From Acidobacteriota bacterium (GTDB lineage Bacteria > Acidobacteriota > Vicinamibacteria > Vicinamibacterales > UBA2999): DNA of 64,000 bases. The position numbers were made by a program, and so were the translations under genes. Within the stretch, counting starts at the first letter, position 1; each line of letters opens with the position of its first letter. Under the pieces are notes generated by a model, which was not told the origin of the DNA, ran no database searches, and saw only the letters and a list, made by a program, of their open reading frames with translations. The stretch is from assembly GCA_947482665.1 (NCBI GenBank), contig CANKJK010000009.1:65603-129602 (forward strand). The letters run 5' to 3'. Positions 34,731 to 44,756 of this stretch are shown here, in pieces.

Positions 34731-36143
34731 TCAGGCCTGCGACGACTGGCCCAGGCGGAACGCCCGGTGAATGGCGAGCACGGCGCCGGGCGCTTCCGAC
34801 TCCGTGACGACGAGCGAGATGTTCCGCTCGGACGATCCCTGGGAAATCGCGATGACGTTGATGCCGGCCGTCGACAGCGCGCCGAAGACGCCCGATGCCA
34901 CACCGGGCGTCCCGCGCATGCGGTCGCCGACTGCGGCCACGATCGCCACCGGCTGGCCGGCGATATCCTCGATGTGGCCGCGTGTCAGCTCCGGCTCAAG
35001 GGTGGCCCGAAGCGCCCGCAGCACCGCCGGCGCGGACGCCTGCGTGATCGCGAAGCAGATGTTGTTCTCCGAAGAGGCCTGGGAAATCATCAGCACGTCC
35101 GCCTGCTGCACGGCCACCACCTCGAAGGCCTTGGCCACGATCCCCGGAATCCCCTGCATCCCCGTCCCGCTGATCGTGACCAGTGTCACCTGGCGGATCG
35201 ACGTCACCGCCTTCACGCCGCGCGCGGCCGGATCACCGTCGACGCTGACGCGCGTGCCTGGATGAGTGGGATTGAAGCTATTGAGAATCCTGACGGGAAT
35301 GCGCTGCCGGAATGCCGGCAAGATCGTCTTGTAGTGCAGCACCTTCGCGCCGTAGTAGGCGAGCTCTGACGCTTCACTGTAGGAGATCTCGGCCAGCGTC
35401 CTGGCGTCCGGCACCTCGGACGGATTGGCAGACATGACGCCGTCGACATCCGTCCAGATCCATACCTCGTCCGCATCGAGCGCCGCACCCAGAATCGACG
35501 CCGAGTAGTCCGAGCCACCCCGGCCCAGCGTGGTCGTGATGCCGTCCGTCGTCGCGCCGATGAAGCCGGTGAGCACGGGTATCCCGCCAGCCTGCACGAG
35601 CGGCAACAGATGCACCTGCGCCCGCTCCCGCGTGTCATCCATCAGGGGCTCGGCGCCCCCGAACTGGTCGGTGGTGATGATGACCTGTGTTGCGTCAACG
35701 GACTCGGAAGCCCGGCCAGCCGCGGCGATCGCAGCCGAGAGGAGAGGGGCGGCCAGGGTCTCTCCGATGCCGCTGATGGCGTCCATCAGCCTCGGCGTCA
35801 GATCCCGGACCATCGACAGACCGAAGCAGAGCTTCTCAAACCCCTCGAGCCGGTCCGTGAGCTGACGGACCACCGCGGCATGACGGGTGGCATCGCCGCC
35901 CGCGACCGTCGCGGCCACCTCAAGATGCCGACGTTCCAGTTCCCGTCGCACCTCCGGGTCCCACTTTCCCGTCGCCGCCTGACGGGCGGCGTCAATCAGG
36001 ACGTTGGTGACCTTGCTCATGGCCGAGGTCACCACGGCGACTTCGTGCCCCTGGGCAGCGGCATGGACGGCCAGTTGCGCGGCCTGGGCGATACGCTCGG
36101 CGGAGCCAACCGAGGTCCCGCCGAACTTCATCACGATACGCAT
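34731..36143 (-). CDS. lysC: Aspartate kinase
   Basis: A 470-residue cytoplasmic enzyme phosphorylating aspartate, the first step to lysine, threonine and methionine. The N-terminal KFGGTSVGSAERI and the central TDGITTTLGRGGSDYSA are the amino-acid kinase signatures. Two ACT domains fill the last 150 residues (VTISGTGMQGIPGIVAKAFE, AISQGSSERNISLVV). The latter phrase is typical of the ThrA/MetL/LysC-III class, suggesting feedback control by an end product. It is monofunctional: there is no homoserine dehydrogenase domain. It ends close to the intergenic inverted repeat at 34588-34695. Confidence 0.95.
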   Translation of the reverse strand: MRIVMKFGGTSVGSAERIAQAAQLAVHAAAQGHEVAVVTSAMSKVTNVLIDAARQAATGKWDPEVRRELERRHLEVAATVAGGDATRHAAVVRQLTDRLEGFEKLCFGLSMVRDLTPRLMDAISGIGETLAAPLLSAAIAAAGRASESVDATQVIITTDQFGGAEPLMDDTRERAQVHLLPLVQAGGIPVLTGFIGATTDGITTTLGRGGSDYSASILGAALDADEVWIWTDVDGVMSANPSEVPDARTLAEISYSEASELAYYGAKVLHYKTILPAFRQRIPVRILNSFNPTHPGTRVSVDGDPAARGVKAVTSIRQVTLVTISGTGMQGIPGIVAKAFEVVAVQQADVLMISQASSENNICFAITQASAPAVLRALRATLEPELTRGHIEDIAGQPVAIVAAVGDRMRGTPGVASGVFGALSTAGINVIAISQGSSERNISLVVTESEAPGAVLAIHRAFRLGQSSQA

Positions 36144-36185
36144 GGCGATAGGGTCATGGAGGACGCGCCAGTGGCGCGGGAAGGA

Positions 36186-37088
36186 CTAGCCGCCTGAGCG
36201 GCTGCCGAGGTCGAGCACGTCAGCAAGGGAGACCGGCGCGGAACCCGCCTTCAGGAACGCGACCAGATCCAGTAACTGCTTGAGCGACAGCCGAGTCGCG
36301 TAATCACTCGGCATGGGCGTGCCCGTGACTGGGACGACCGAGGCCACATCCGCCCTGGGAATGGCGCGCAGCACAGGAGGTAGCGATGCGGTGTCGTAGA
36401 AGTGGAACTCGCCGTCTCCGCTCTCCGCGCGGATGCCGACGTACTTCGCGCCGCCCTTGGTCGTGATGCGGACCCGCACATACGCCGGGTCGACCGATCG
36501 ATGAGGCACCACCACAATGCGGTGGAAGATCTCGCGCGCCGAACGGCCGCTCATGCGGCTCGTCAGATTGGGACCCACCCGACCGCCCTGGCCGTCGAAG
36601 GTATGGCAGACATGACAGCTATCCAGCACGGACCGGTTGAAGAAGACACCCCGGCCCGCCGTCGCGTCCCCAGTCAGCATGGGCTCCCTGCCCGGTGCCG
36701 CGGCGACAGGAGCCGCCGCCTTGGCTGTGTCCCCACTCGGCACAACTGGCTGGAGCGACGCGACGTAGACCGCCAGGTCGTCAAGCTGCGTCGCGTTCAG
36801 CCGGGGCGTGAACTTCGGCATCATGGTGCCGGGACGGCCCTCTTCTGCGGTCTTGCGCACGAAGGGCATCGTGAACTTCGTGCCGCGGAGCGCCGGAGCA
36901 CGACCACCTGCCCCCTCATCCCCATGACACATCTTGCAGTTGGAGGCGAACAGGGTCTTACCGGATTCAATCTGCTCGTGACGCGGAGCCGCGGCACGCA
37001 GCGCGGTCTCACGCCCTGAGGCGAGACACACTGCGAGGAGCCACAGCAGCGTGGCAGATACGCGGAAAAATTTCGTCCAGGGAATCAT
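36186..37088 (-). CDS. Secreted diheme cytochrome c
   Basis: About 300 residues from ATG 37088, which gives a tidy signal peptide (FFRVSATLLWLLAVCLASG). An in-frame ATG at 37109 is the alternative, and neither has a clear ribosome binding site. Heme 1 is CKMCH (51-55), with MPKFTPRLN as probable axial Met region. Heme 2 is CHVCH (158-162) in a second domain (GRGVFFNRSVLDSCHVCH) ending with a KQLLDLVAFLKAG helix. The second domain has a family pattern seen in cytochromes fused to membrane-bound dehydrogenases. It lies 42 nt before the aspartokinase start, and a TCGGGTATT motif is upstream. Confidence 0.88.
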   Translation of the reverse strand: MIPWTKFFRVSATLLWLLAVCLASGRETALRAAAPRHEQIESGKTLFASNCKMCHGDEGAGGRAPALRGTKFTMPFVRKTAEEGRPGTMMPKFTPRLNATQLDDLAVYVASLQPVVPSGDTAKAAAPVAAAPGREPMLTGDATAGRGVFFNRSVLDSCHVCHTFDGQGGRVGPNLTSRMSGRSAREIFHRIVVVPHRSVDPAYVRVRITTKGGAKYVGIRAESGDGEFHFYDTASLPPVLRAIPRADVASVVPVTGTPMPSDYATRLSLKQLLDLVAFLKAGSAPVSLADVLDLGSRSGG

Positions 37089-37117
37089 CAGCTGCGAAAT
37101 TGTCCCCATGATTATCC

Positions 37118-37126
37118 AATACCCGA
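37118..37126 (-). promoter_or_regulatory. Recurrent intergenic motif TCGGGTATT
   Basis: On the minus strand this reads TCGGGTATT, immediately upstream of the diheme cytochrome start. A further ACCGGT-centred palindrome lies about 35 nt upstream. It matches the motif at 5904, 8302 and 22486. Confidence 0.3.
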
Positions 37127-37171
37127 CCAAACATGGCTAGGGGGAATCGGGTACATCTTACCGGTATCTGG

Positions 37172-38620
37172 TTATTCGACGCAGGCTGGTAGTTTTGATG
37201 CGCCCATGAGGTGGGCATCGATAGCACTGGCCGCGCTCCGCCCCTCGGCGATGGCCCACACAATCAAGGACTGGCCCCGCTGCATGTCGCCGGCAGAAAA
37301 GACGCCCGCAACTGAGGTCATCCAGTGCTCGTCCCGCTTGACGGTGCCTCGGTCGGTCAGCGCGACACCCAATTCCTCGAGCAACGGCCCACGTTCGGCA
37401 CCGACAAACCCCATCGCCAGAAGAACGAGGTCGGCCTTCAGCTCAAACGCGGAACCCGAGATCGGAATCACGGTCAGCCGGCCATCCTGCCGGACCACCT
37501 CGACCCTGGTCGCCTGCAGCGCGGTCACGTGCCCGGCGCCGTTCCCGACGAAGCGATCGGTGGACACCCCATACAAACGCTCCCCGTTCTCCTCGTGCGC
37601 GGAGGACACACGGTAGACGTTCGGCCACTGCGGCCAGGGATTGTCGGCCGCCCGCTCGGCGGGAGGCTGTGGCAGCAGCTCCAACTGCTGGATGGAGGCT
37701 GCCCCCTGCCGGGTCGCCGTACCAAGGCAATCCGCTCCGGTGTCGCCGCCGCCAATGATCACCACGTGTTTGCCCGCAGCGGAAATCGCCTCGCCCTCGG
37801 GGATCGTGTCACCCTCACACCGGCGGTTCGCCTGCGTCAGGTATTCCATGGCGAAGTGCACACCGGCCAGGTCACGACCGGGGACCTTCAGGTCACGCGG
37901 CGCGCCGGCGCCCCCGGCCAGCAGCACCGCACCGAAGTCCTGCCGCAGCCGTGACAGGGTCACATCCACGCCCACGTTCACGCCGGGACGGAACACGACA
38001 CCTTCGGCCTCCATCAAGCGGAGGCGGCGGTCCAGCACGGCCTTCTCCATCTTGAACTCCGGAATGCCGTAGCGCAGCAGGCCACCAATCCGATCGGCCT
38101 TCTCAAACACCGTCACGTCGTGACCAGCCCGGTTCAGCTGATCGGCCGCTGCCAGGCCGGCAGGTCCCGACCCGACAATCGCCACCGACTTCCTGGTACG
38201 GAAGGCGGGCGGGGTCGCGGTGACACGGCCCTCAGCAAACCCCTGCTCGATGATGGCGACTTCGACGGACTTGATGGCCACGGGCTCGCGACTGATGCCC
38301 ACGACGCACGACCCCTCGCACGGCGCCGGACAGAGACGGCCCGTGAACTCCGGGAAGTTGTTCGTGGCATGCAGCCGGTCCAGCGCCCCCTGCCATCGGT
38401 CCCGGTAGACGAGATCATTCCAGTCAGGAATCAGGTTGCCGAGCGGGCATCCCTGGTGGCAGAACGGAATCCCGCAGTCCATGCAGCGGGCCGCCTGCGC
38501 CTGCAGGTCAGACGTCACGTACGGGAGCGCGGTCTCCCGCCAGTCCTTGACCCGTTCAGCCACGGGCCGCGACGGATGCTTCTGACGCTGGATTTCGATG
38601 AATCCGGTTGGCTTACCCAT
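37172..38620 (-). CDS. gltD: Glutamate synthase (NADPH) small subunit
   Basis: A 482-residue protein supplying electrons from NADPH to the large subunit. The N-terminal iron-sulfur segment has [17 protein letters not shown] and [10 protein letters not shown]. The FAD site is [20 protein letters not shown] and the NADPH site [32 protein letters not shown] closes the FAD domain. The ATG chosen (38620) overlaps the gltB stop by 8 nt; codons before it lie within gltB. It forms a GOGAT complex with GltB for ammonium assimilation. Confidence 0.97.
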   Translation of the reverse strand: MGKPTGFIEIQRQKHPSRPVAERVKDWRETALPYVTSDLQAQAARCMDCGIPFCHQGCPLGNLIPDWNDLVYRDRWQGALDRLHATNNFPEFTGRLCPAPCEGSCVVGISREPVAIKSVEVAIIEQGFAEGRVTATPPAFRTRKSVAIVGSGPAGLAAADQLNRAGHDVTVFEKADRIGGLLRYGIPEFKMEKAVLDRRLRLMEAEGVVFRPGVNVGVDVTLSRLRQDFGAVLLAGGAGAPRDLKVPGRDLAGVHFAMEYLTQANRRCEGDTIPEGEAISAAGKHVVIIGGGDTGADCLGTATRQGAASIQQLELLPQPPAERAADNPWPQWPNVYRVSSAHEENGERLYGVSTDRFVGNGAGHVTALQATRVEVVRQDGRLTVIPISGSAFELKADLVLLAMGFVGAERGPLLEELGVALTDRGTVKRDEHWMTSVAGVFSAGDMQRGQSLIVWAIAEGRSAASAIDAHLMGASKLPACVE

Positions 38621-41600
38621 TGAGACTCTTCCCCTGATGGCTGGCCGGCGCCGCCGGCGCCTGGCCGAGCAGCTCGGCAAACGTCGGCTCACGGTGTTCG
38701 GCCCGAGCCCGTGCCTCGGCGGCGAGCGCGCGCTTGTACTCGCGTGGCATGACCTTTACGAACTGCGTCAGCGAGGCTGCCCAGTCCGCCAGAATGCGCG
38801 CCCCGAGCGCGCTGCCCGTCTCAGCCACGTGACGCTCGACCAGTGCCTTCAGCGCCGCCACATCGCCAGACTCGAGCGGTTCCAGGTCCACCATCTGCCG
38901 GTTGCAGCGCCCCGCGAAGCGCCCGTCCACATCGCGGACATAGGCAATCCCGCCGCTCATGCCGGCCGCGAAGTTGCGGCCAGCCGTGCCCAGCACGACG
39001 ACCACGCCCCCGGTCATGTACTCGCACCCGTGGTCGCCGACACCCTCCACGACGACCTGCGCCCCGCTGTTGCGGACGCAGAACCGCTCGCCCGCGAGAC
39101 CGCGCACGAACGCCTCTCCACTGGTCGCCCCGTAGAGTGCGACGTTGCCCACCAGGATGTTGTCCTCCGCGACGAAGGTGGCTGCGGCCGGCGGGAAGGC
39201 GATCAGGCGCCCACCCGAGAGGCCCTTGCCGAAGTAATCGTTGGCATCACCCTCGAGTCGCATCGTGATGCCGCGAGGCACGAAGGCGCCGAAGCTCTGC
39301 CCGGCGTTGCCCTCGAACCGGAGCCGGATCGTATCGTCAGGCAACCCGGCGCCGCCCCACTTCCGCGTCACGGCCGACCCGAGCATCGTGCCAACGGTCC
39401 GGTTGGAGTTCCGAATCGGCAGCGCCACGTCGACGGCCGTGCCATGTTCGACCGCATCGGCACAGCGCACCAGGAGCGTGTTATCCAGCGCCTTGTCGAG
39501 GCCATGATCCTGCGCGATCACGGCACGCCGGGACACGCTGGCCGGCATATCCGGGGCATGCAACACCTTCGTCAGGTCGAGCCCGTGCGCCTTCCAGTGG
39601 TCGATGGCGGGAATCACATCGAGGCACTCCACGCGCCCGACCATGTCGTCGAGCCGGCGGAAGCCGAGCGAGGCCATCAGTTCCCGCACCTCCTCCGCGA
39701 TGAAGCGGAAGAAGTTCTCGACAAACTCCGGCTTGCCCGTGAACTTCTTGCGGAGCTCAGGGTCCTGCGTGGCCACGCCCACCGGGCAGGTGTTCAGGTG
39801 GCAGACCCGCATCATCACGCAGCCCATGACGACCAGCGGTGCGGTCGCGAAGCCGAACTCCTCGGCACCCATGAGGGCCGCGACGACCACATCCCGCCCC
39901 GTCTTCATCTGCCCATCCACCTGCACGACGATCCGGTCGCGCAGCCGGTTCAGCACCAGCACCTGCTGGGTTTCCGCCAACCCCAGTTCCCACGGCACAC
40001 CCGCGTGCTTGATGCTCGTCAGCGGCGAGGCGCCCGTGCCGCCGTCGAAGCCAGAGATCAGCACGACATCGGAATGCGCTTTGGCCACACCGGCCGCCAC
40101 CGTGCCGACGCCCACTTCCGCCACCAGCTTCACGTGAATCCGCGCCCGCGGATTCGCGTTCTTCAGGTCATAGATGAGCTGCGCCAGATCCTCGATTGAG
40201 TAGATGTCGTGGTGCGGCGGCGGCGAGATGAGTCCGACGCCTGGCGTGGCATGGCGGACCTTCGCGATCCACGGATACACCTTCGAGCCCGGCAACTGAC
40301 CGCCCTCGCCGGGCTTGGCGCCCTGCGCCATCTTGATCTGCAGGTCATCCGCGTTGACCAGATACTCGCTGGTGACACCGAACCGCGCCGACGCCACCTG
40401 CTTGATCGCGCTGCGCCGTAGGTCGCCGTTGGCATCCGGCACAAAGCGCGCGGGATCCTCGCCACCCTCGCCCGTATTGGAACGGCCACCGAGGCGATTC
40501 ATCGCGATCGCCAGCGTCTCGTGCGCCTCCTGGCTGATCGAACCGAAGGACATGGCGCCCGTGGAAAACCGCTTCAGGAGGGTCTCAACCGGCTCGACCT
40601 CGCTCAGCGGCACGGCAGGGCCCACCGGCTTGAACTGAAACAGGCTCCGCAGCGTCGCGCGCCGCTGGCTCTGGTCGTCCACGGCCTTCGTGTACTGCTT
40701 GAAGATCGAGTACTGGCCGCTGCGCGTCGCATGCTGCAGCTTCTGCACCGTGTCGGGATTGAACAGGTGGAACTCTCCGTCGCGGCGCCACTGATACTCG
40801 CCGCCCCCGTCCAGTTCCTTCGGTCCAACCGGCTTCCGGCCGAACGCCCGATCGTGACGGGCCCTGACCTCCTCGGCAATCACATCGATGTTCACGCCAC
40901 CGATCTGTGACGCGGTCCCCGTGAAGTACCGTTCGACAAACCACTCGTTGAGGCCCACGGCCTCGAAGATCTGCGCGCCGCAATAGCTCTGCAGTGTCGA
41001 GATGCCCATCTTGGACATCACCTTCAGCACGCCCTTGTTCAGGGCCTTGAGGTAGTGCGCAACGGCGTCCTCCTGGGAAATGCCTCTGAGCATCCCCTGC
41101 CGGACCATGTCGCCCAGCGTCTCAAACGCCAGATACGGATTGACCACTCCCGCCCCGTACCCGAGGAGGAGCGACACATGGTGCACCTCACGGGCGTCAC
41201 CCGACTCGATCACCAGGGCGCAGCGCGTGCGCGTGCCCTCGCGCACCAGATGGTGGTGCACGCCTGCCGTCGCCAGCAGGCTCGGAATCGGCGCCATCTC
41301 CGCGCTCACGCCACGGTCCGAGAGGATCAGGATGGTGTAGCCGGCGGCCACCGCCTCACTCGCCTGCCGGCACAGCTCGGCCATCGCCCGCTCGAGTCCT
41401 TCCCCGTTCTGGTTCGGGTCAAACAGCATCGAGAGGGTCGTCGATCGAAACGGCGACCCGGGAGGCAGATGCCGGAGCTTCGCCACATGGTCGTTGTGAA
41501 TGATGGGGTAGGTCACCTTGATCTGTTCACACGAGCGCGGCTCGGGCGTCAGCAGATTCCGCTCGGGCCCGATCGTCGAACCCATCGACGTCACCAGCTC

Positions 41601-43223
41601 TTCACGGATGGCGTCCAGGGGCGGATTGGTGACCTGCGCGAACTGCTGCGAGAAGTAGTCATAGAGCAGACGGGGCCGATCCGACAGCACGGCCAGGGCG
41701 CTGTCCGATCCCATCGATCCGATGGCCTCCTCGCCGTTGACCGCCATCGGCGCGAGCAGGATCCGGAGATCTTCCTGCGTGTAGCCGAAGGCCTGCTGCC
41801 GCAGGAACACCGTCTCGTGGTCCGGCTCCTCCGCCCTCGCTGGCGGCAGATCGTCGATATCCACCAGGTGCGTCTTCAGCCACTCGGCATACGGGTACTG
41901 CGCAGCGAGCTCGCCCTTGATCTCGTCGTCGTCGACGATGCGGCCCTTGACGGTATCGACGAGCAGGATGCGGCCCGGATGCAGCCGCTCCTTCACCACG
42001 ATGTCCTCGGGCTTGAAGCTGAGCACGCCCACTTCGGACGCCATCACGACCATGTCGTCCTTCGTGACGTAGTACCGCGATGGCCGCAGGCCGTTCCGGT
42101 CGAGCACGGCGCCGATGACCGACCCGTCCGTGAAGGCGATGGCCGCCGGGCCATCCCAGGGCTCCATCAGGCTCGAGTGGTATTCGTAGAACGCCCGACG
42201 CTCCGGGCTCATCTCGGTGTTCCCGCTCCAGGGTTCCGGAATCATCATCAGGACGGCGTGCGGCAGGGGCCGGCCGGCCATGTAGAGAAACTCGAGCACG
42301 TTGTCGAAGGTGGCCGTATCACTGCCGCCCTCGCGGATCACGGGCAGCAGTTTCTTGAGGTCGGCCCCGAAGCGGTCCGACGCCAGCAGGCCCTGCCGGG
42401 CGCGCATCCAGTTGATGTTGCCCCGAAGCGTATTGATCTCTCCGTTATGGGCAATCAGGCGGTAGGGATGCGCCAGCGGCCAGGACGGAAACGTGTTCGT
42501 GCTGAAGCGCTGGTGCACGAGCGCCAGCGCCGAGTCCATGTCGGGGTCCTGCAGGTCCACGAACATCGAGCCGAGCTGATCGGCCGTGAGCATGCCCTTG
42601 TAAATGAACGTCCGGGACGACAGGCTCACGATGTAGAAGAACTTCTGGGACGCGACGCCGATGTCGAGCGCATCAATGGCGCCCTCGATCCGCTTCCGGA
42701 TGATGTAGAGCGCCCGTTCAACGGCCATCGGGTCACCGCTCGACGCTGCGGCGTCCGGCACCTCGACGAACATCTGCCGGAACATCGGCTCCACCGCCAC
42801 GGCACTGGCGCCAACCGTGGAGTCGTCCGTCGGCACATCGCGCCAGCCCAGCAGACGCGCGCCCTCCTCGGCGACGACGCGCTCGATCACGCCGATCACG
42901 GCCGCGCGATCCTGGGCATCGCGGGGCAGGAAGACGAGTCCGGCGCCGTACCGACCGGCCGGCGGCAGCGGGAAGGCCACCACCTTGCGGAAGAAGCGGT
43001 CGGGCATCTGAATCAGGATGCCTGCGCCGTCACCGGTGTTCACTTCACACCCGCACGCGCCGCGATGTTCCAGATTTCGGAGAATCTGCAGCCCGTTCTC
43101 CACGATCGCGTGGGACCGCTTGCCCTTCATCTGCACGACGAATCCGACGCCGCAGGCGTCGTGCTCGCGCGACGGATCAAACAAGCCTTGGGCGGGAGGA
43201 GTACCGGTGTATTCGGCTGACAT
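38613..43223 (-). CDS. gltB: Glutamate synthase (NADPH) large subunit
   Basis: A 1536-residue protein. The N-terminal glutaminase domain begins after a short propeptide with catalytic Cys24 (EHDACGVGF). The FMN domain carries [20 protein letters not shown] and [17 protein letters not shown]. The 3Fe-4S cluster Cys residues lie in [11 protein letters not shown]. The C-terminal GXGXG-type beta-helix contains [14 protein letters not shown]. It transfers the glutamine amide to 2-oxoglutarate to give two glutamates. It overlaps gltD by 8 nt. The upstream gap is AT-rich with a plausible promoter. Confidence 0.98.
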   Translation of the reverse strand: MSAEYTGTPPAQGLFDPSREHDACGVGFVVQMKGKRSHAIVENGLQILRNLEHRGACGCEVNTGDGAGILIQMPDRFFRKVVAFPLPPAGRYGAGLVFLPRDAQDRAAVIGVIERVVAEEGARLLGWRDVPTDDSTVGASAVAVEPMFRQMFVEVPDAAASSGDPMAVERALYIIRKRIEGAIDALDIGVASQKFFYIVSLSSRTFIYKGMLTADQLGSMFVDLQDPDMDSALALVHQRFSTNTFPSWPLAHPYRLIAHNGEINTLRGNINWMRARQGLLASDRFGADLKKLLPVIREGGSDTATFDNVLEFLYMAGRPLPHAVLMMIPEPWSGNTEMSPERRAFYEYHSSLMEPWDGPAAIAFTDGSVIGAVLDRNGLRPSRYYVTKDDMVVMASEVGVLSFKPEDIVVKERLHPGRILLVDTVKGRIVDDDEIKGELAAQYPYAEWLKTHLVDIDDLPPARAEEPDHETVFLRQQAFGYTQEDLRILLAPMAVNGEEAIGSMGSDSALAVLSDRPRLLYDYFSQQFAQVTNPPLDAIREELVTSMGSTIGPERNLLTPEPRSCEQIKVTYPIIHNDHVAKLRHLPPGSPFRSTTLSMLFDPNQNGEGLERAMAELCRQASEAVAAGYTILILSDRGVSAEMAPIPSLLATAGVHHHLVREGTRTRCALVIESGDAREVHHVSLLLGYGAGVVNPYLAFETLGDMVRQGMLRGISQEDAVAHYLKALNKGVLKVMSKMGISTLQSYCGAQIFEAVGLNEWFVERYFTGTASQIGGVNIDVIAEEVRARHDRAFGRKPVGPKELDGGGEYQWRRDGEFHLFNPDTVQKLQHATRSGQYSIFKQYTKAVDDQSQRRATLRSLFQFKPVGPAVPLSEVEPVETLLKRFSTGAMSFGSISQEAHETLAIAMNRLGGRSNTGEGGEDPARFVPDANGDLRRSAIKQVASARFGVTSEYLVNADDLQIKMAQGAKPGEGGQLPGSKVYPWIAKVRHATPGVGLISPPPHHDIYSIEDLAQLIYDLKNANPRARIHVKLVAEVGVGTVAAGVAKAHSDVVLISGFDGGTGASPLTSIKHAGVPWELGLAETQQVLVLNRLRDRIVVQVDGQMKTGRDVVVAALMGAEEFGFATAPLVVMGCVMMRVCHLNTCPVGVATQDPELRKKFTGKPEFVENFFRFIAEEVRELMASLGFRRLDDMVGRVECLDVIPAIDHWKAHGLDLTKVLHAPDMPASVSRRAVIAQDHGLDKALDNTLLVRCADAVEHGTAVDVALPIRNSNRTVGTMLGSAVTRKWGGAGLPDDTIRLRFEGNAGQSFGAFVPRGITMRLEGDANDYFGKGLSGGRLIAFPPAAATFVAEDNILVGNVALYGATSGEAFVRGLAGERFCVRNSGAQVVVEGVGDHGCEYMTGGVVVVLGTAGRNFAAGMSGGIAYVRDVDGRFAGRCNRQMVDLEPLESGDVAALKALVERHVAETGSALGARILADWAASLTQFVKVMPREYKRALAAEARARAEHREPTFAELLGQAPAAPASHQGKSLNG

Positions 43224-43250
43224 AGAAGGATCTGTTGTACTGATCGACCG

Positions 43251-43279
43251 TTAATAATGGAAATACAATGTTCACACAA
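43251..43279 (-). promoter_or_regulatory. Possible gltB promoter
   Basis: On the minus strand TTGTGT (43274-43279) and TATTAA (43251-43256) are 17 nt apart in an AT-rich gap, with the ATG 28 nt after the -10 box. The -10 match is weak. Confidence 0.3.
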
Positions 43280-43351
43280 CTTCCATCTCTATATTAGATG
43301 GATGAAGTATGACCGCTCACCGGCGGGCCAGGGTCTGCGAAAAGACGCCCC

Positions 43352-43388
43352 AAAAACAGAACCGCCGCGGCTCACGCCGCGGCGGTTC
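43352..43388 (-). terminator. Terminator of the DUF1592/DUF1552 operon
   Basis: On the minus strand GAACCGCCGCGGC pairs over 13 bp with GCCGCGGCGGTTC around a 4-nt loop, followed by TGTTTTTG. It lies 25 nt after the stop of the DUF1552 gene at 43413. Confidence 0.85.
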
Positions 43389-43412
43389 GTCACACACGCG
43401 CAGGGCGGTGGG

Positions 43413-44756
43413 CTAGAGCCCTGTCAGTTCGCCGGTGCTGTCCCCGAAGCTCTCCGCGTTGACACCCATCCGGTGCAACAGTGAGAGCTGGAGGTTACAG
43501 AGCGGGGTCCCCTTCGCCACCTTGATGTGATTGCCACCTGTGATGCCGTGGGCTTTACCGCCTACGACCAGCGTCGGCAGGTTCTCCGGCAGGTGGAGAT
43601 TCGAGTCGCTCATGCCGCACCCGTAGAGCATCAGGCTGTGGTCCAGCAGCGACCCATCCCCGTCCGGCGTGTTCTTCAGCTTCTCGAGGAAGTAGGCGTA
43701 CATCCCCAGGTGGAAGGTATTGAGCTTGGCCTGCTTGGCCAGCTTCTCCGGATTGTTCTGATGATGCGAGAGCGGATGATTCGCATCCGCGATCCCAATC
43801 TCGGGATAGGTCCGGTTGCTGAGTTCGCGGGAGATCACGTAGGTCGCAATCCGCGTCAGGTCCGCCTGCCACGCCATGGCCAGCAGGTCGAACATCAGCC
43901 GGCCATGTTCCTCGAAGGCCACGGGGATCCCGGTCGGCTGCTCCACCACCGGCAGTTCGCGGTCACTCTCCTGCTCCGCCTTCTGGACGCGGCGCTCTGC
44001 GTCCCGCACGGCTTCCAGATACTCGGCCACCTTGCTCCGGTCCTTGGCCCCCAGTTGCTTGTTGAGAGAGGTCACCTCGGAGGTTACCGAGTCCAGCAGG
44101 CTGCCGTCGCGCCGGATCCCCCGGAGACGGACCTTGGCGTCGGTGCTGCTGTTGTCGCCGAACAGGCGCTCGAAGACCGCGCGAGGATTCACTTCCATCG
44201 GGAGCGGCGTGGTCGGCGCGATCCAGGAGATCGTCGACGTGTACGCACAGGTGTAGCCGTAGTCGCAGACGCCCAGGACATCCACGGATTCCAGGGCGAG
44301 TTCCAGCGACTTCAGCTGCGTGGCATCGCCAAGCTGCTTCGCGGCAACCTGATCCATCGACGCAGCCACTTTGCCCGTCGCCTCGGTCTTGAGCGCGTGT
44401 GCACCCGTGAGCCAGGCCGACATCACCCGCGAGTGCGGGCCACCGCCGTCGTTGTCACCAGGCACGGCGGGGTGACTGTCCAGGCCGCTGACGACCGTCA
44501 ACTGGTCCTTGAACGCGGCGAGCCGCTGCAGTGTCGGGGTGAGCGCGAAGCCGCGGCCGTCGGCCTCGGGCGTCCACATCTTCATGTTGACGCCCATCGG
44601 GACGTAGAAGGCACCGAACCGGCGAACCGGCTGCGCCGCCGTCTTCGAGAGCGCGGTGAGCGCCGGGACCATCGAATCCAGCAGAGGCAGCGCGATGGCC
44701 GCACCGGCACCACGCAGGACCGTACGGCGAGACAGGTGGGTCTTGGTAATCATCAT
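43413..44756 (-). CDS. DUF1552 (HXXSHH family) Tat-exported protein
   Basis: A 447-residue protein with a Tat signal (SRRTVLRG, Arg10-Arg11), the family motif HPLSHH near residue 330, and LLDHSLMLYGCGMSDSN after it. It ends FGDSTGELTG, very close to the end of the copy at 18686. The ATG overlaps the DUF1592 stop at 44753 by 4 nt. A strong terminator follows, so this pair forms a complete two-gene operon, with the ankyrin partner divergent at 47307. Function unknown. Confidence 0.94.
   Translation of the reverse strand: MMITKTHLSRRTVLRGAGAAIALPLLDSMVPALTALSKTAAQPVRRFGAFYVPMGVNMKMWTPEADGRGFALTPTLQRLAAFKDQLTVVSGLDSHPAVPGDNDGGGPHSRVMSAWLTGAHALKTEATGKVAASMDQVAAKQLGDATQLKSLELALESVDVLGVCDYGYTCAYTSTISWIAPTTPLPMEVNPRAVFERLFGDNSSTDAKVRLRGIRRDGSLLDSVTSEVTSLNKQLGAKDRSKVAEYLEAVRDAERRVQKAEQESDRELPVVEQPTGIPVAFEEHGRLMFDLLAMAWQADLTRIATYVISRELSNRTYPEIGIADANHPLSHHQNNPEKLAKQAKLNTFHLGMYAYFLEKLKNTPDGDGSLLDHSLMLYGCGMSDSNLHLPENLPTLVVGGKAHGITGGNHIKVAKGTPLCNLQLSLLHRMGVNAESFGDSTGELTGL

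Noticed and set aside
38598-43220. Long open frames on the plus strand opposite gltD and gltB
   Set aside because: They lie antisense to clear glutamate synthase genes, have no recognised domains, and are expected in GC-rich DNA where the antisense frame lacks stops.
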